DNA of 64,000 bases from Alviniconcha marisindica (Eukaryota > Mollusca > Gastropoda > Provannidae): NCBI GenBank assembly GCA_018857735.1, contig JABMCL010002957.1, positions 1,228,501 through 1,292,500 on the forward strand, read 5' to 3'. Within the stretch, counting starts at the first letter, position 1, and every line of letters starts with the position of its first letter. Below are positions 52,170 to 62,449 of this stretch, piece by piece. The notes under the pieces were generated by a model, which was given only the letters and a program-made list of their open reading frames with translations, had not been told where the DNA came from and ran no database searches. The translations under genes and the position numbers were made by a program.

Positions 52170-52915
52170 TCATCTCAGTCAGTGGCCTTTTTTTATTTCA
52201 GTATCAAGAGTCTTTTCACTGATGTCAAGTAATATTAGCCTGATCTTTCAATTATCATGCTAACAACACTTAGTGTCAGCAAGCTGCACCAGAAATAGTA
52301 AAAATTTTTATGTATAGACTTATTATAATACTGCCGGTTAATAAACCAAAATCGATCACAACTTTTTGCAAACATATGCAAGTGTCAAAATGGCATGATG
52401 ATGGCAGGAAAGAAGGAATGAATTGTTGTATGGAGTGTAAGTGGTAGGATACTGCTGTGGTGTGTCATTCTGCCACTCGAAGCCAAACAAGGTGAAGATT
52501 GTGGTGTGTGGTGTGGTGACCTTGTGACAAAACGAGCGTGTGACTTACTCGTGTGTTCGATGTAGTTAGTGTGTGTGTGTGTATTGCTGTGCGTTGGTTT
52601 TCTTTTTGTGAGTGTGTTGATGTGTGATGTGGTGGAAGTATAATTGTTGTGTAGGGGGATATGTGTAACACAAAATTACGTGGGCGTTACGGCCGATGAG
52701 TTTGTGTTGTGTGTGTGTGTGTGTGTGGTGTGTGGTGTGGGGTGTGTGTGGTGTGTGCAGCATACGGTAAAATTTAATTCAGAGGAGTTTGTGTGGGGGG
52801 TGGGTGTATATAATTGTGGTGTATATCATTTGGGTGGTGTACTGAATAGTGTGTTGATTGTGGTAGCAGTAGTTGGTTTTGGCTTGAATAGTGCTTTTAG
52901 TCTGTCGTTTATTCT
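52170..52915. other. Intergenic sequence, TG-rich
   Basis: GTGT-rich stretches at about 52,560-52,580 and 52,700-52,760. No gene recognised. Confidence 0.5.
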
Positions 52916-54600
52916 TCTAACGGTTGTCCCAAAACCCCCCTGTTGTGCCCATGCCGCGATACTTTCCCCCAAATCTGGGCTGGGGACTACGACGGACCGC
53001 CGGCAAATGTCACTGTGCACCCGTTGTTGACTTAAATTCTTGAAATGGCGAAAACGAACCCAGTCAACCCGCGCGCGAACAGTTGTAGCGCCCATTCACT
53101 TTAGCTGCACGACTCAAGTACTGCACTGCTGAGTGTCCAAGATCAAATAAGGAATTACCACACACTGACTCACAAAAACCGAATGACGCCGCCACACGGC
53201 CAAACTGTACCCCCTCTGTCCGGCGGCCGCTGATCGACCTCTTCGGAACGGGTTTGTTATTTAAGTCCGCCCCGCCACTTGTGCAGTGCCCGCCTCCCGG
53301 GGCCCCTCAGTCACCGAAAGTGCCGCTAGAATGTTGGTGTTTTTACTTTGTTTTCTCCTTTCGTCTCTTACTTGTAGCATGAAGACCGCGGCGCAACAGC
53401 TTTTACGGCCATCACTTATCATCTGGATCAGTCCGATGATCACGGCGGCGGCCGGCCCCGGTCGGAGTTAATTGGGGGAAAGTGCTGGCATAGTTCAGGG
53501 GGCCCAATATTTCGTTAATTAATTAAATTCAAAATTTGGGAAATAATTACGCTGAAGAAATCTCCCGCAGTATATTATTGAAGCCAACCCATTAACCCCC
53601 AAGCCTTGTGGCTAAACGCTGCCAAAATGTTTCAAAACGTATGAAATAGGGGGCTGCCTGGTTTTTTACTTAACCGTCCCTTTAATTGGCTTCCCTCTGA
53701 CTGCTAGGTGGGTCACTTCGCCTTTTCGTTTTACCAACTGTTCCCCCGTGCTTAGAGTGGGTTTTATTTAACTCATCCCAACTGTACAGGGTCCCCCTGA
53801 CTGCTAGAGTGGGTTCTTGCCATTAACCTACAACTGCAGGGACCCGTGACTGCAGAGTGGGTTCTTTCGTTTAACGTCATATCAACTGTACCCCGGGTCA
53901 CCCTCTGCTGGGGGTTAAAATTGTCCTTACTCATATCAACTGACAGGGGCATGTGACCCAAGTGGGACCGTGTATTAATTATCAACACAGAGGGCCCTCG
54001 TGACTCTAGAGTGGGATACTTGTTTTAACTCAACAACTGTAACAGGGTCACCCAGTGACTGCTAGGTGGGTACTCGTCATTTAGTAACGTCTATCAACTG
54101 TACAGGGCACTTCATCGACAGTACTGGATTCCGGTGCCGCCATTTCTTTTTTTCGCTTCCCAAGCGTACGTTAACTAGGACTGCTAGCTGAGGGGGGTTC
54201 TTTTATTTTATTTTAACCCATAGTGTACAGTCACCTCAGATCATAGTGCCGGGTACTTTATATGTATAAATATAATGCCGTAATACCTTATGACTGCTAA
54301 TGATTAATTTTTTAACCAAATCTGAAATCATCAATGACTGTAGAGTGGATTACATCTTGTATTTTACGTCATGTCAATGTACGGGTCCCCATTGTGTGGG
54401 TGGGTTAAGTCTTGTATTTTACGTCATATCAATGTAGGGTCACCTCATTGTGTGGAGTGGGTTACATCTTGTATTTTAACGTCATTCAGTGTGGTCCTCA
54501 TGTGACTGTGAGTGGGTTAAGTGTGTATTTAGTCTATCAGTGTGGGTCCTCATGACTGTGGAGTGGGTTACAGTTTGTATTTTAGTATATCAGTGTGGGT
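52916..54600. repeat. Copy A of a large direct duplication (indel-rich)
   Basis: Parallel to 55,050-57,170 in order and content: shared GACGGACCGCCGGCA, AAAACGAACCCAGTCAACCC, GTACTGCACTGCTGAGTGTC, ATCTGGATCAGTCCGATGAT, then a degraded form of the ~62-bp array. Copy A lacks one or a few bases relative to copy B at many points and is about 20% shorter. Confidence 0.85.
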
Positions 54601-54659
54601 CCTCATGTGTGGTAGTGGGTGTGTCTTGTGTGTGTTACGTATTGTGTCAGGTACTTCGA

Positions 54660-54774
54660 TCTGGGTGTGGTAATGAGTGTGTGTGTGTGATCAGTGTGTG
54701 TGTGTGTGTGGTGTCGTGTGTCAGTGTCAGTGGACTGGTGTGTGGTGTGTTGCGAGCACGGTGAGTGAGTGTGT

Positions 54775-54838
<64 letters not shown>

Positions 54839-54894
54839 AGTAGTGTGACTGGGTGTGTGTGTGTGAGTGAGTTGTGTGTGTGTGGTGTGTGTGT

Positions 54895-54941
<47 letters not shown>

Positions 54942-55050
54942 CGTGTGTGGTGTGTTGTGTGTGTGTGTGTTTGTGTGTGTGTGAGTGTGTGTGTGTGTGT
55001 GTTTGTGTTAATGTGTGTGTGGGTGTGGGTGTGTGCGTGTGTGTCTGTGT
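54660..55050. repeat. (TG)n microsatellite
   Basis: Long TG repeat with GTGGTG, TCAG and TTGTG interruptions, separating the two duplicated blocks. Confidence 0.95.
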
Positions 55051-55920
55051 GACTAACGGTGTCGCCAAAGATTCCCCCCTGTCTTTGCCCAGTGCCGCGA
55101 TTCAGTTGGTCCCCAGTCGTGGTCTCGCGGCACGGTACGACGGACCGCCGGCACTGTCACTGTGTACCGCTGTTGTTGACTTAATTCATTGACTGGCGAA
55201 AACGAACCCAGTCAACCCGCGGCGCGAGTCAGTTGTAGCGGCCCATTCACTTTAGGCTGCACTGACTCAAGTACTGCACTGCTGAGTGTCCAAGAGTCTA
55301 AAGTAATGGAATTATTCCACACTGACTGACTCGCAAAAACCGAATGACGCCGCCTGGAGTTCACGGCCTAAACTGAATCACCCGCTCTGACCGGCGGCCG
55401 CTGATCGACCTCTTCGGCAATCTGGCTTCTGTTTTGAGTCAAGTCCGCCCCGCCACGGGTTGTGTCAGTGCCCGGCCTGGCCCGGCCCCGGCCCCTCAGT
55501 CACCGAACAGTGCCGCTAGAACCCCTGTTGGTGTTTTTTCACTTTGTTTTCTCCTCTTCGTCTCTTGTACTTGTAGCACCGTCAAGCACCGCGGCCGCAA
55601 CAGCTGCACCGGCCATTCACTTCATCATCTGGATCAGTCCGATGATCAGGGCGGCGGCCCGGCCGCGGCCTCGGCAGCTTCCGAATCATGACCGTGGCAA
55701 AGCTCCGCTGGCGGGATAGTTCACGGCCGGCCGGCTGGAGATTATATTCGTATAATTATTATTAAGAACAAAAGTGTTGGCAAATATTATTGATCGCTCC
55801 GAAGACTGCTCGCCTAGCAGTATCATTATTGAAGCCGAACCGGCCTAACGCCGCCGACAGCCTTGATGTCGACTGAAAGCGCTGCCGAGAACTGCTTGAC
55901 TAACACTGTGACTGAGTAGG
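55050..55920. repeat. Copy B of the large direct duplication, GC-rich part
   Basis: Partner of about 52,916-53,640. GC-rich and CpG-dense, with GGCGGCCGCTGATCGACCTC and CCGGCCATTCACTTCATCAT. No frame with a recognisable domain; a promoter or CpG island of an unseen gene is possible but unsupported. Confidence 0.8.
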
Positions 55921-57170
55921 GTGGTTTCAGTAGTTCCTGGATTTTAACTTAACCGGTCCTATCAACTGTACAGGGTCACCTCAGTGACTGCTAGAGTGGG
56001 TCACTTCGCCATTTAACGTCATACCAACTGTACAGGGTCACCTCAGTGACTGCTAGAGTGGGTTACTTCGCCATTTAACGTCATACCAACTGTACAGGGT
56101 CACCTCAGTGACTGCTAGAGTGGGTTACTTCGCGGCCATTTAACGTCATATCAACTGTACAGGGTCACCTCAGTGACTGCTAGAGTGGGTTACTTCGCCA
56201 TTTAACGTCATATCAACTGTACAGGGTCACCTCAGTGACTGCTAGAGTGGGTTACTTCGTCGTTTAACGTCATATCAACTGTACAGAGTCACCTCAGTAA
56301 CTGCTAGAATGGGTTACTTCGTCGTTTAACGTCATATCAACTGTACAGAGTCACCTCAGTGACTGCTAGAGTGGGATACTTCGTCATTTAACGTCATATC
56401 AACTGTACAGGGTCACCTCAGTGACTGCTAGAGTGGGATACTTCGTCATTTAGTAACGTCATATCAACTGTACAGGGTCACTTCATTGACAGTGCTGGAG
56501 CCGGTGCCGCCGGATTACTTCTTGTATTTTAACGTCATATCAACTGCCGTACAGTTAACTCAGTGACTGCTAGACTGAGTGGGTTACTTTTTTGTATTTT
56601 AACGTCCTATCAGCTGTACAGTCACCTCATTGACTCATGGAGTGCCGGGTTACTTCTAGTATTTTAACGTCATATCAACTGCCGTACAGTCACCTCGATG
56701 ACTGCTAGAGTGGATTACATCTTGTATTTTAACGTCATGTCAACTGCTGTACAGTCACCTCAATGACTGCTAGAGTGGATTACATCTTGTATTTTAACGT
56801 CATGTCAACTGTACAGGGTCACCTCATTGACTGCTGGAGTGGGTTACACGTCTTGTATTTTAACGTCATATCAATGTACAGGGTCACCTCATTGACTGCT
56901 GGAGTGGGTTACATCTTGTATTTTAACGTCATATCAGTGTACAAGGTCACCTCATTGACTGCTAGAGTGGGTTACACGTCTTGTATTTTAACGTCATATC
57001 AGTGTACAGGGTCACCTCATCGACTGCTGGAGTGGGTTACACGTCTTGTATTTTAACGTCATATCAGTGTACAGGGTCACCTCATCGACTGCTGGAGTGG
57101 GTTACACGTCTTGTATTTTAACGTCATATCAGTGTACAGGGTCACCTCATCGACTGCTGGAGTGGGTCAA
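55920..57170. repeat. About 62-bp tandem array derived from a dispersed repeat, ~20 copies
   Basis: Unit: TTTAACGTCATATCAACTGT then ACAGGGTCACCTCAGTGACT and GCTAGAGTGGGTTACTTC. The same core occurs as single fragments at 6,647, 20,571, 41,326 and 58,170, so the array probably grew from one such insertion. Confidence 0.92.
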
Positions 57171-57359
57171 TCGAAGTTTTCAGTCTTGAAAAATCAACAG
57201 CTTGTGATATTTCTCCGGACGGTCTCAGGCAGTTCGTCACACGGGCCGGACGTATATCGATTCAAAGACTGACTTACGACAGGATGAATAATGACTCGGT
57301 GTTAGTTGAGAAAAGGTGCAAACAAACAAACAAAAACCAAAGAAACAAAACACAAAAGA

Positions 57360-57367
57360 CTTGGAGG

Positions 57368-57419
<52 letters not shown>

Positions 57420-57510
57420 AAGTTACAGAAATTATGTTGAAGAAAGAAAGAGAGAGACAGAGAGAGACAAAGAGAGAGCCAGAGAGAGACAGACAGACAG
57501 AGACAGATAA
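57360..57510. repeat. (GA)n / GACA microsatellite
   Basis: (GA)n at about 57,370-57,420, then AGAGAGACAGAGAGAGACAA-type sequence. Source of spurious Arg/Glu-rich frames. Confidence 0.95.
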
Positions 57511-57644
57511 TTGTGAAGTTACGGCAATTCTGTTGTGCCCATTCGTGTCAGATTCACGTCAGTGGAGGGACAGACTGACGTGGCAGTGACGTTGGCGAGA
57601 TAGAGCTAGTACAGAGAGATAGAGCTAGTATATTCACAAGCGTT

Positions 57645-58115
57645 TGACGCCGAATTTGTAAGATCCAAAAACATGGTTTAAGCAAAATGTATTCACGTTC
57701 ATGTAAATATCGACAAACATAATCAGTACAGACTAAAAAGAACAGTAATTTAATAATTATGATAATGCAAAACATGTGCGAATTTTCGGGGTAATCCCCC
57801 TTTTTCAAAGCCCAAAAAACGATCGTTAAACGTTGATAAATGAAAATATCACTACACCTCACTGTCATGCTAACATTCTTCAAAACACTCCAGGCATTCA
57901 ACACACCGATACCGCAATCGGATAAGTACAATATTTTCATTTAGCACCGTTTAGTTCTTTTGTGGCTTTGAAAAAGGGGTGTACCCCGAAAATTCGCGTA
58001 AGTTTTGTATTGTCATAATGTCTTAAATTGGCGTTGTTTTTTTTTTAACCGTACACGAGTTTGGATCTCCTTTTAGAACGCTAGCAGTCATCCTTGTTTC
58101 AGATTTTGTTGTTGT
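57645..58115. mobile_element. Foldback element, family of 58.95-59.53 kb
   Basis: Left arm ATTTTCGGGGTAATCCCCCT then TTTTCAAAGCCCAAAAAACG; right arm is the inverse, GGCTTTGAAAAAGGGGTGTA then CCCCGAAAATTCGCG. Ends near AACGCTAGCAGTCATCCTTG. Confidence 0.75.
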
Positions 58116-58169
58116 TGTTGTTTGGACGAATTTTTTAGCCTATAATTTATTGCACCAGTTCGCAGGGCG

Positions 58170-58250
58170 TTACGTTAAAATCCAAGAACTAACTAACTAC
58201 CTCTCTCAGCGCTTGTCGAGCCTGAGGTGACACTGTACGGTTGACGGGAG
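58170..58250. repeat. Dispersed repeat fragment, reverse-oriented end
   Basis: TTAAAATCCAAGAACTAACT (the inverse of AGTTAGTTCTTGGATTTTAA), followed by CTGAGGTGACACTGTACGGT. Same family as the 55.9-57.2 kb array unit. Confidence 0.65.
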
Positions 58251-58549
58251 TGACGTCAGTCCAGAAACTAACTCTCAAGACGCTCAAGCGCAACCAGACT
58301 GGTCACCTTACAAATTCTGTTCAAGACTGACCACGGTAAATTGTCTCCTGGGTAATTCGGGTAATTCTAAGAGCGGTCAAAGCACCTGTCGTCTTTCGTT
58401 GGCTGCTGTCTCAATTCCGAAAGTCAGTTTCCTAAATAGCCTGTGCAGCTGGGCCTAAAGAAGCTAATGCACGAGCCGTTTTGGCCGTATAGTAGAAGAG
58501 GACCATTTTTAAAAACCTCATCTCAAGCGGATCGTTGTGTCAGTGTAGC

Positions 58550-58625
58550 CGTGCGGTTCAGACCATAGGTATATAATTACAGGTCCATGGTTCAAACGGC
58601 TCAGCGCATCGTGTTTCAACCTGTC
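58550..58625 (+). mobile_element. tRNA-like SINE head
   Basis: A-box-like TAGCCGTGCGGT at about 58,547 and B-box-like GGTTCAAAC at about 58,590. Spacing is tRNA-like, but the stems do not pair well. Confidence 0.45.
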
Positions 58626-58944
58626 CGTTCCAAGTACAGCATCCTATTTTCCAAACGGACGAAGAGCCCGGCAGCCGATGGACGCCTACCGTTTGGACTG
58701 AAGTGAAGGAAAGGCCAGAGGTCCCGAGCTAGGGATGATAATTAACTTTCGAGTTGCAAGGTTGAATACATCGACCTTCCCTTTGCTTTCACCCGTGAGT
58801 TCGGCTGCATGGTGTGGCAGCCAGCACGTTTAAGACGGATGGGTCTGACCGCGTAAGGTTTGAACGGCGGTCCTCCTCCGTAAACCACGCGGCCGTAACT
58901 GCTCGTAGCGTATCAGCGCCTTAACCCAGCTTGACTGGGGGGGG

Positions 58945-59530
58945 GATCTGAAACATGAATGACTGCTAGCGTTCTAAAACAAGACCCAAACACATAAAAG
59001 ATCCAAAAGAACGCTCATTTACTATGACATAGACACACAATCTGCAAATTTTCGGGGTAATCCCTTTCGTCAAGCGACAAAACGACACTTCAACAACAGT
59101 TAAACGGTTAAAAACGATAAAAAATGAGATGACTTATCTTCTGTTTGGTTGAGTTGTTGTTTAGTGCTTGGAAGAATGTTGGCATGACAACTGACTCTCC
59201 CCCCCCCCCCCCCCCCCCCCCCCCATCTCCTCACCTTTTTCTGTCACTCTTCTGTGCCATTTGAGTTTTACGTCACATAATATTCATTACATCACACCTA
59301 TTACACGTCATTGTCATGCCAACATTCTTCCAAGCACTAAACAACAACTCAACCAAACAGAAGGTAAGTCATCTAATTTTTTCATCGTTTTTAACCGTTT
59401 AACTGTTGTTGAAGTGTCGTTTTGTCGCTTGACGAAGGAGATTACACCGAAAATTTGCAGACTGTGTTTATGTCCTAATAAATAAGCATTCTTTTGAATC
59501 TTGTATGTGTTTGGATCCAGATTGACAGGG
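58945..59530. mobile_element. Large foldback element with ~250-bp arms around a poly-C tract
   Basis: Left arm runs AAACAAGACCCAAACACATA, ATTTTCGGGGTAATCCC, TCAAGCGACAAAACGACACT, CTTGGAAGAATGTTGGCATG; the right arm carries the inverse of each in reverse order (CATGCCAACATTCTTCCAAG ... ATGTGTTTGGATCC). The loop contains a poly-C run at about 59,200-59,224. No coding capacity. Confidence 0.88.
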
Positions 59531-60044
59531 CTGTCTGTGTAGCCAGAGCTAACAAGGAACTAAACTAAACCCGATTCGGTTTCAGAGTTCAGGAGCTGTG
59601 TGAAAGAAGAGGTGGACGTCCTGGGCTCCCCGTCCTTAATAGTCCGTACGGTCTCTGTGTACGTAAAGCAACACTGAACGATGAACTCGATTCGGAACAC
59701 CACTGAATCGAAGAAAATAGAATCAGAGTGACCATTCTCCGATTCAACTTTTCACCCTTCCATTGACAATGAAATAACTGACCTTTCGCTACCCCCTGAC
59801 TGACAGGCCTGATGAGCTTTATCCAATCAGCGCCTGCATACACAGCTTCTAGACAAGCCCGCGGGCTGTCCAGGTGCCAAGCATGTGCCCTTGCTGTTTT
59901 CTGAAAACAAATAGCAAGCGCCTTAGGTCTGTGCAGTTTGAAGCGGAGTCCGAACACACGTTAAAACAAAAGAAGCTGAAATAGCCTAAACTCAAACTGG
60001 TTTCATGATTAATAAGCAGTTACAAAAGCGAGATGAACGCAGAC

Positions 60045-60205
60045 TGGTTTCACAATGACCCAAACACATAAAAGGTTAAAGAGAACGGCTATTTATTAGG
60101 ACAAAACACAACATGCGAATTAAAAAAAAATAATTGTTAAACCTTTTATGTGTTTGGATCTTGTATTAGAACGCCAGCAGTCCTTGTTTCAGTTTTTTGG
60201 GTTTC
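60045..60205. mobile_element. Short foldback copy of the same family
   Basis: CCCAAACACATAAAAGGTTA near 60,059 pairs with AACCTTTTATGTGTTTGGAT near 60,140; ends GAACGCCAGCAGTCCTTGTT. Internal deletion relative to the 59-kb copy. Confidence 0.75.
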
Positions 60206-60255
60206 GCAATGATTTAGAATTGTATGTACGTAGCTCATGAATAGAGCTGTCATTG

Positions 60256-60257
60256 TT

Positions 60258-60295
<38 letters not shown>

Positions 60296-60298
60296 CAG
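60256..60298. repeat. (TTG)n microsatellite
   Basis: About 14 triplets. Confidence 0.95.
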
Positions 60299-60433
60299 TG
60301 TTGCCAAGCACATCAATGTGGAGCGTTTATTCAGAAACATCCATCCATCATTACAATATACCTCTCGCTCACTCACTCACGAGTCTTTAGCTGTAATTGT
60401 TGATACAGCTCTCTTGAAAGAACAATGGATACC

Positions 60434-60438
60434 CCCCC

Positions 60439-60534
<96 letters not shown>
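60434..60534. repeat. (CA)n microsatellite
   Basis: Perfect (CA)n of about 100 bp. Confidence 0.98.
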
Positions 60535-60535
<1 letters not shown>

Positions 60536-60539
60536 TACA

Positions 60540-61170
60540 CAAATTCCTGCAAGCAGCGAAAATTCAATTCCACCCGGCAGCTCCGCGCAATCAGCGTTCT
60601 AAGGAAGAAATAAACAAAAACAATAATGCGTGAAAGGACTACTGATGAGCAATAATACGTTTTATAGAGCTCAGTGCAGAATGAGGTGCTAACGTATAAC
60701 AACACGTGGACTGTGGTGAACATGCATCTTAATTTGTTTTTTTGTTTTGTTTTTGTCTTGATGTGAATTCGAATGTCATTGCACAATAAACCAGACAATA
60801 TAAAAAAGTCCTCTTATATTTTAAAAGAGCCAATTTGCCATTCAATCAGTTTCCACAACTGCAGTGAAATCGTAAACGCCGGCCTATAGCGTTATTAACA
60901 TGTAATGAACGCTTACTAGAGTAATACCAGTTTTTTGCAGCCAGCCATATTTTATTGTAGATTTACATCACTGTTAATAATCCTAAGTGCAAACTAATTT
61001 CGGAACTCCCTCACAAATCAGTAAATATCACGGCACTGCCCACGGTTTTGTCAGCTAAGTTAGGGTTGTTGTTGGTCACTTTTGTATAGCGCCATTCTCC
61101 ATTCTCGAGCATACTTCCCAGGCTCTTTCACATGTGATTCTGAATGAGTGCCTAGCCTTTTAATATATTT
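60540..61170. other. Intergenic sequence without recognised features
   Basis: No open frame of note and no recognisable repeat. Confidence 0.5.
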
Positions 61171-61174
61171 ATAG

Positions 61175-61331
61175 CGCGCGCACACACGCACACACACACA
61201 CGCGCGCGCGCGCGCGCACGCACGCACACGCACGCACGACGCACGCACGCACGCACGCACGCACGGATATTCTGACTATACAGTTAAGCTTAATTTACAT
61301 AGCTTAAAACACACACACACACACACACACA

Positions 61332-61399
<68 letters not shown>

Positions 61400-61505
61400 C
61401 GGGCATTCTGACTATACAAGGCTTAATTTAGATGGCTTTAAACACGCACACACACATACACACACACACGCACGCACGCACGCACGCACGCACATACGCA
61501 CGCAC
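61175..61505. repeat. (CACG)n microsatellites
   Basis: Three blocks of CA/CG/CACG repeat separated by a shared spacer, ATTCTGACTATACA then TTAATTTA, implying a segmental duplication of spacer plus repeat. Confidence 0.95.
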
Positions 61506-61754
61506 TTACGTAACCAAGAATCATTCTCAGTGGGGCCTGAACTGAGAAGATGAGGTAACTGTCGGATCTCAATAGAGAGAAGCAAAATGCGAAGACTGTC
61601 TGATCACATTAGATAGAATGAAAATACCAAGGTGAAATGACTGTCGGATCTCGTTAGAGACAATAAAGATTTATGCGGACACAAAGCCGAGGACGTCACC
61701 CCATCGATCGTCTAGAGGAGAGAGGGGTGGCCTAGCTACAGAGAAAGCGCGGCT

Positions 61755-61895
61755 TTGCGTTCTTGCTTGGACGAGAGAGGGCCATCGTCAATCAAACGAC
61801 CGTTGAAACTGTTTCAAAGACAACGTTCTTGCTTGAAAGGACGAGAGAGGGCCATCGTCAATCAAGCGACCGTTGGAACTGTTTCAAAGACAACG
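61755..61895. repeat. About 68-bp direct duplication
   Basis: Two copies of GGACGAGAGAGGGCCATCGT, CAATCAAACGACCGTTG and AACTGTTTCAAAGACAACGT, leading straight into the 31-bp array. Confidence 0.9.
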
Positions 61896-62445
61896 TTGGG
61901 GAAACGGCTGAGAGACAAAGGCAACGTTGGGGAAACGGCTGAGAGACAAAGGCAACGTTGGGGAAACGGCTGAGAGACAAAGACAACGTTGGGGAAACGG
62001 CTGAGAGACAAAGGCAACGTTGGGGAAACGGCTGAGAGACAAAGGCAACGTTGGGGAAACGGCTGAGAGACAAAGACAACGTTGGTGAAACGGCTGAGAG
62101 ACAAAGACAACGTTGGGGAAACGGCTGAGAGACAAAGACAACGTTGGGGAAACGGCTGAGAGACAAAGGCAACGTTGGGCAAACGGCTGAGAGACAAAGA
62201 CAACGTTGGGCAAACGGCTGAGAGACAAAGACAACGTTGGGGAAACGGTTGAGAGACAAAGACAACGTTGATGAAACGGCTGAGAGACAAAGGCAACGTT
62301 GGGGAAACAGCTGAGAGACAAAGACAACGTTGGTGAAACGGCTGAGAGACAAAGGCAACGTTGGGGAAACGGCTGAGAGACAAAGACAACGTTGGAGAAA
62401 CGGCTGAGAGACAAAGACAACGTTGGGGAAACGACTGAGAGACGG
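61890..62445. repeat. 31-bp minisatellite, ~18 copies
   Basis: Unit CAACGTTGGGGAAACGGCTG plus AGAGACAAAGG, varying mainly at a few positions. With a 31-bp period and no stop in any minus frame, all three minus frames stay open for 178-228 codons with a 31-residue period. No start context or domain supports a gene. Confidence 0.95.
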
Positions 62446-62449
62446 GGAG

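Noticed and set aside
55434..55719. Small plus-strand gene in the GC-rich duplicate block
   Set aside because: The frame is not conserved in the duplicate at 53.29-53.47 kb and shows no domain.
59589..59957. 122-codon minus frame as a gene
   Set aside because: No domain recognised; sits among foldback elements; no repeat of its sequence elsewhere to judge.
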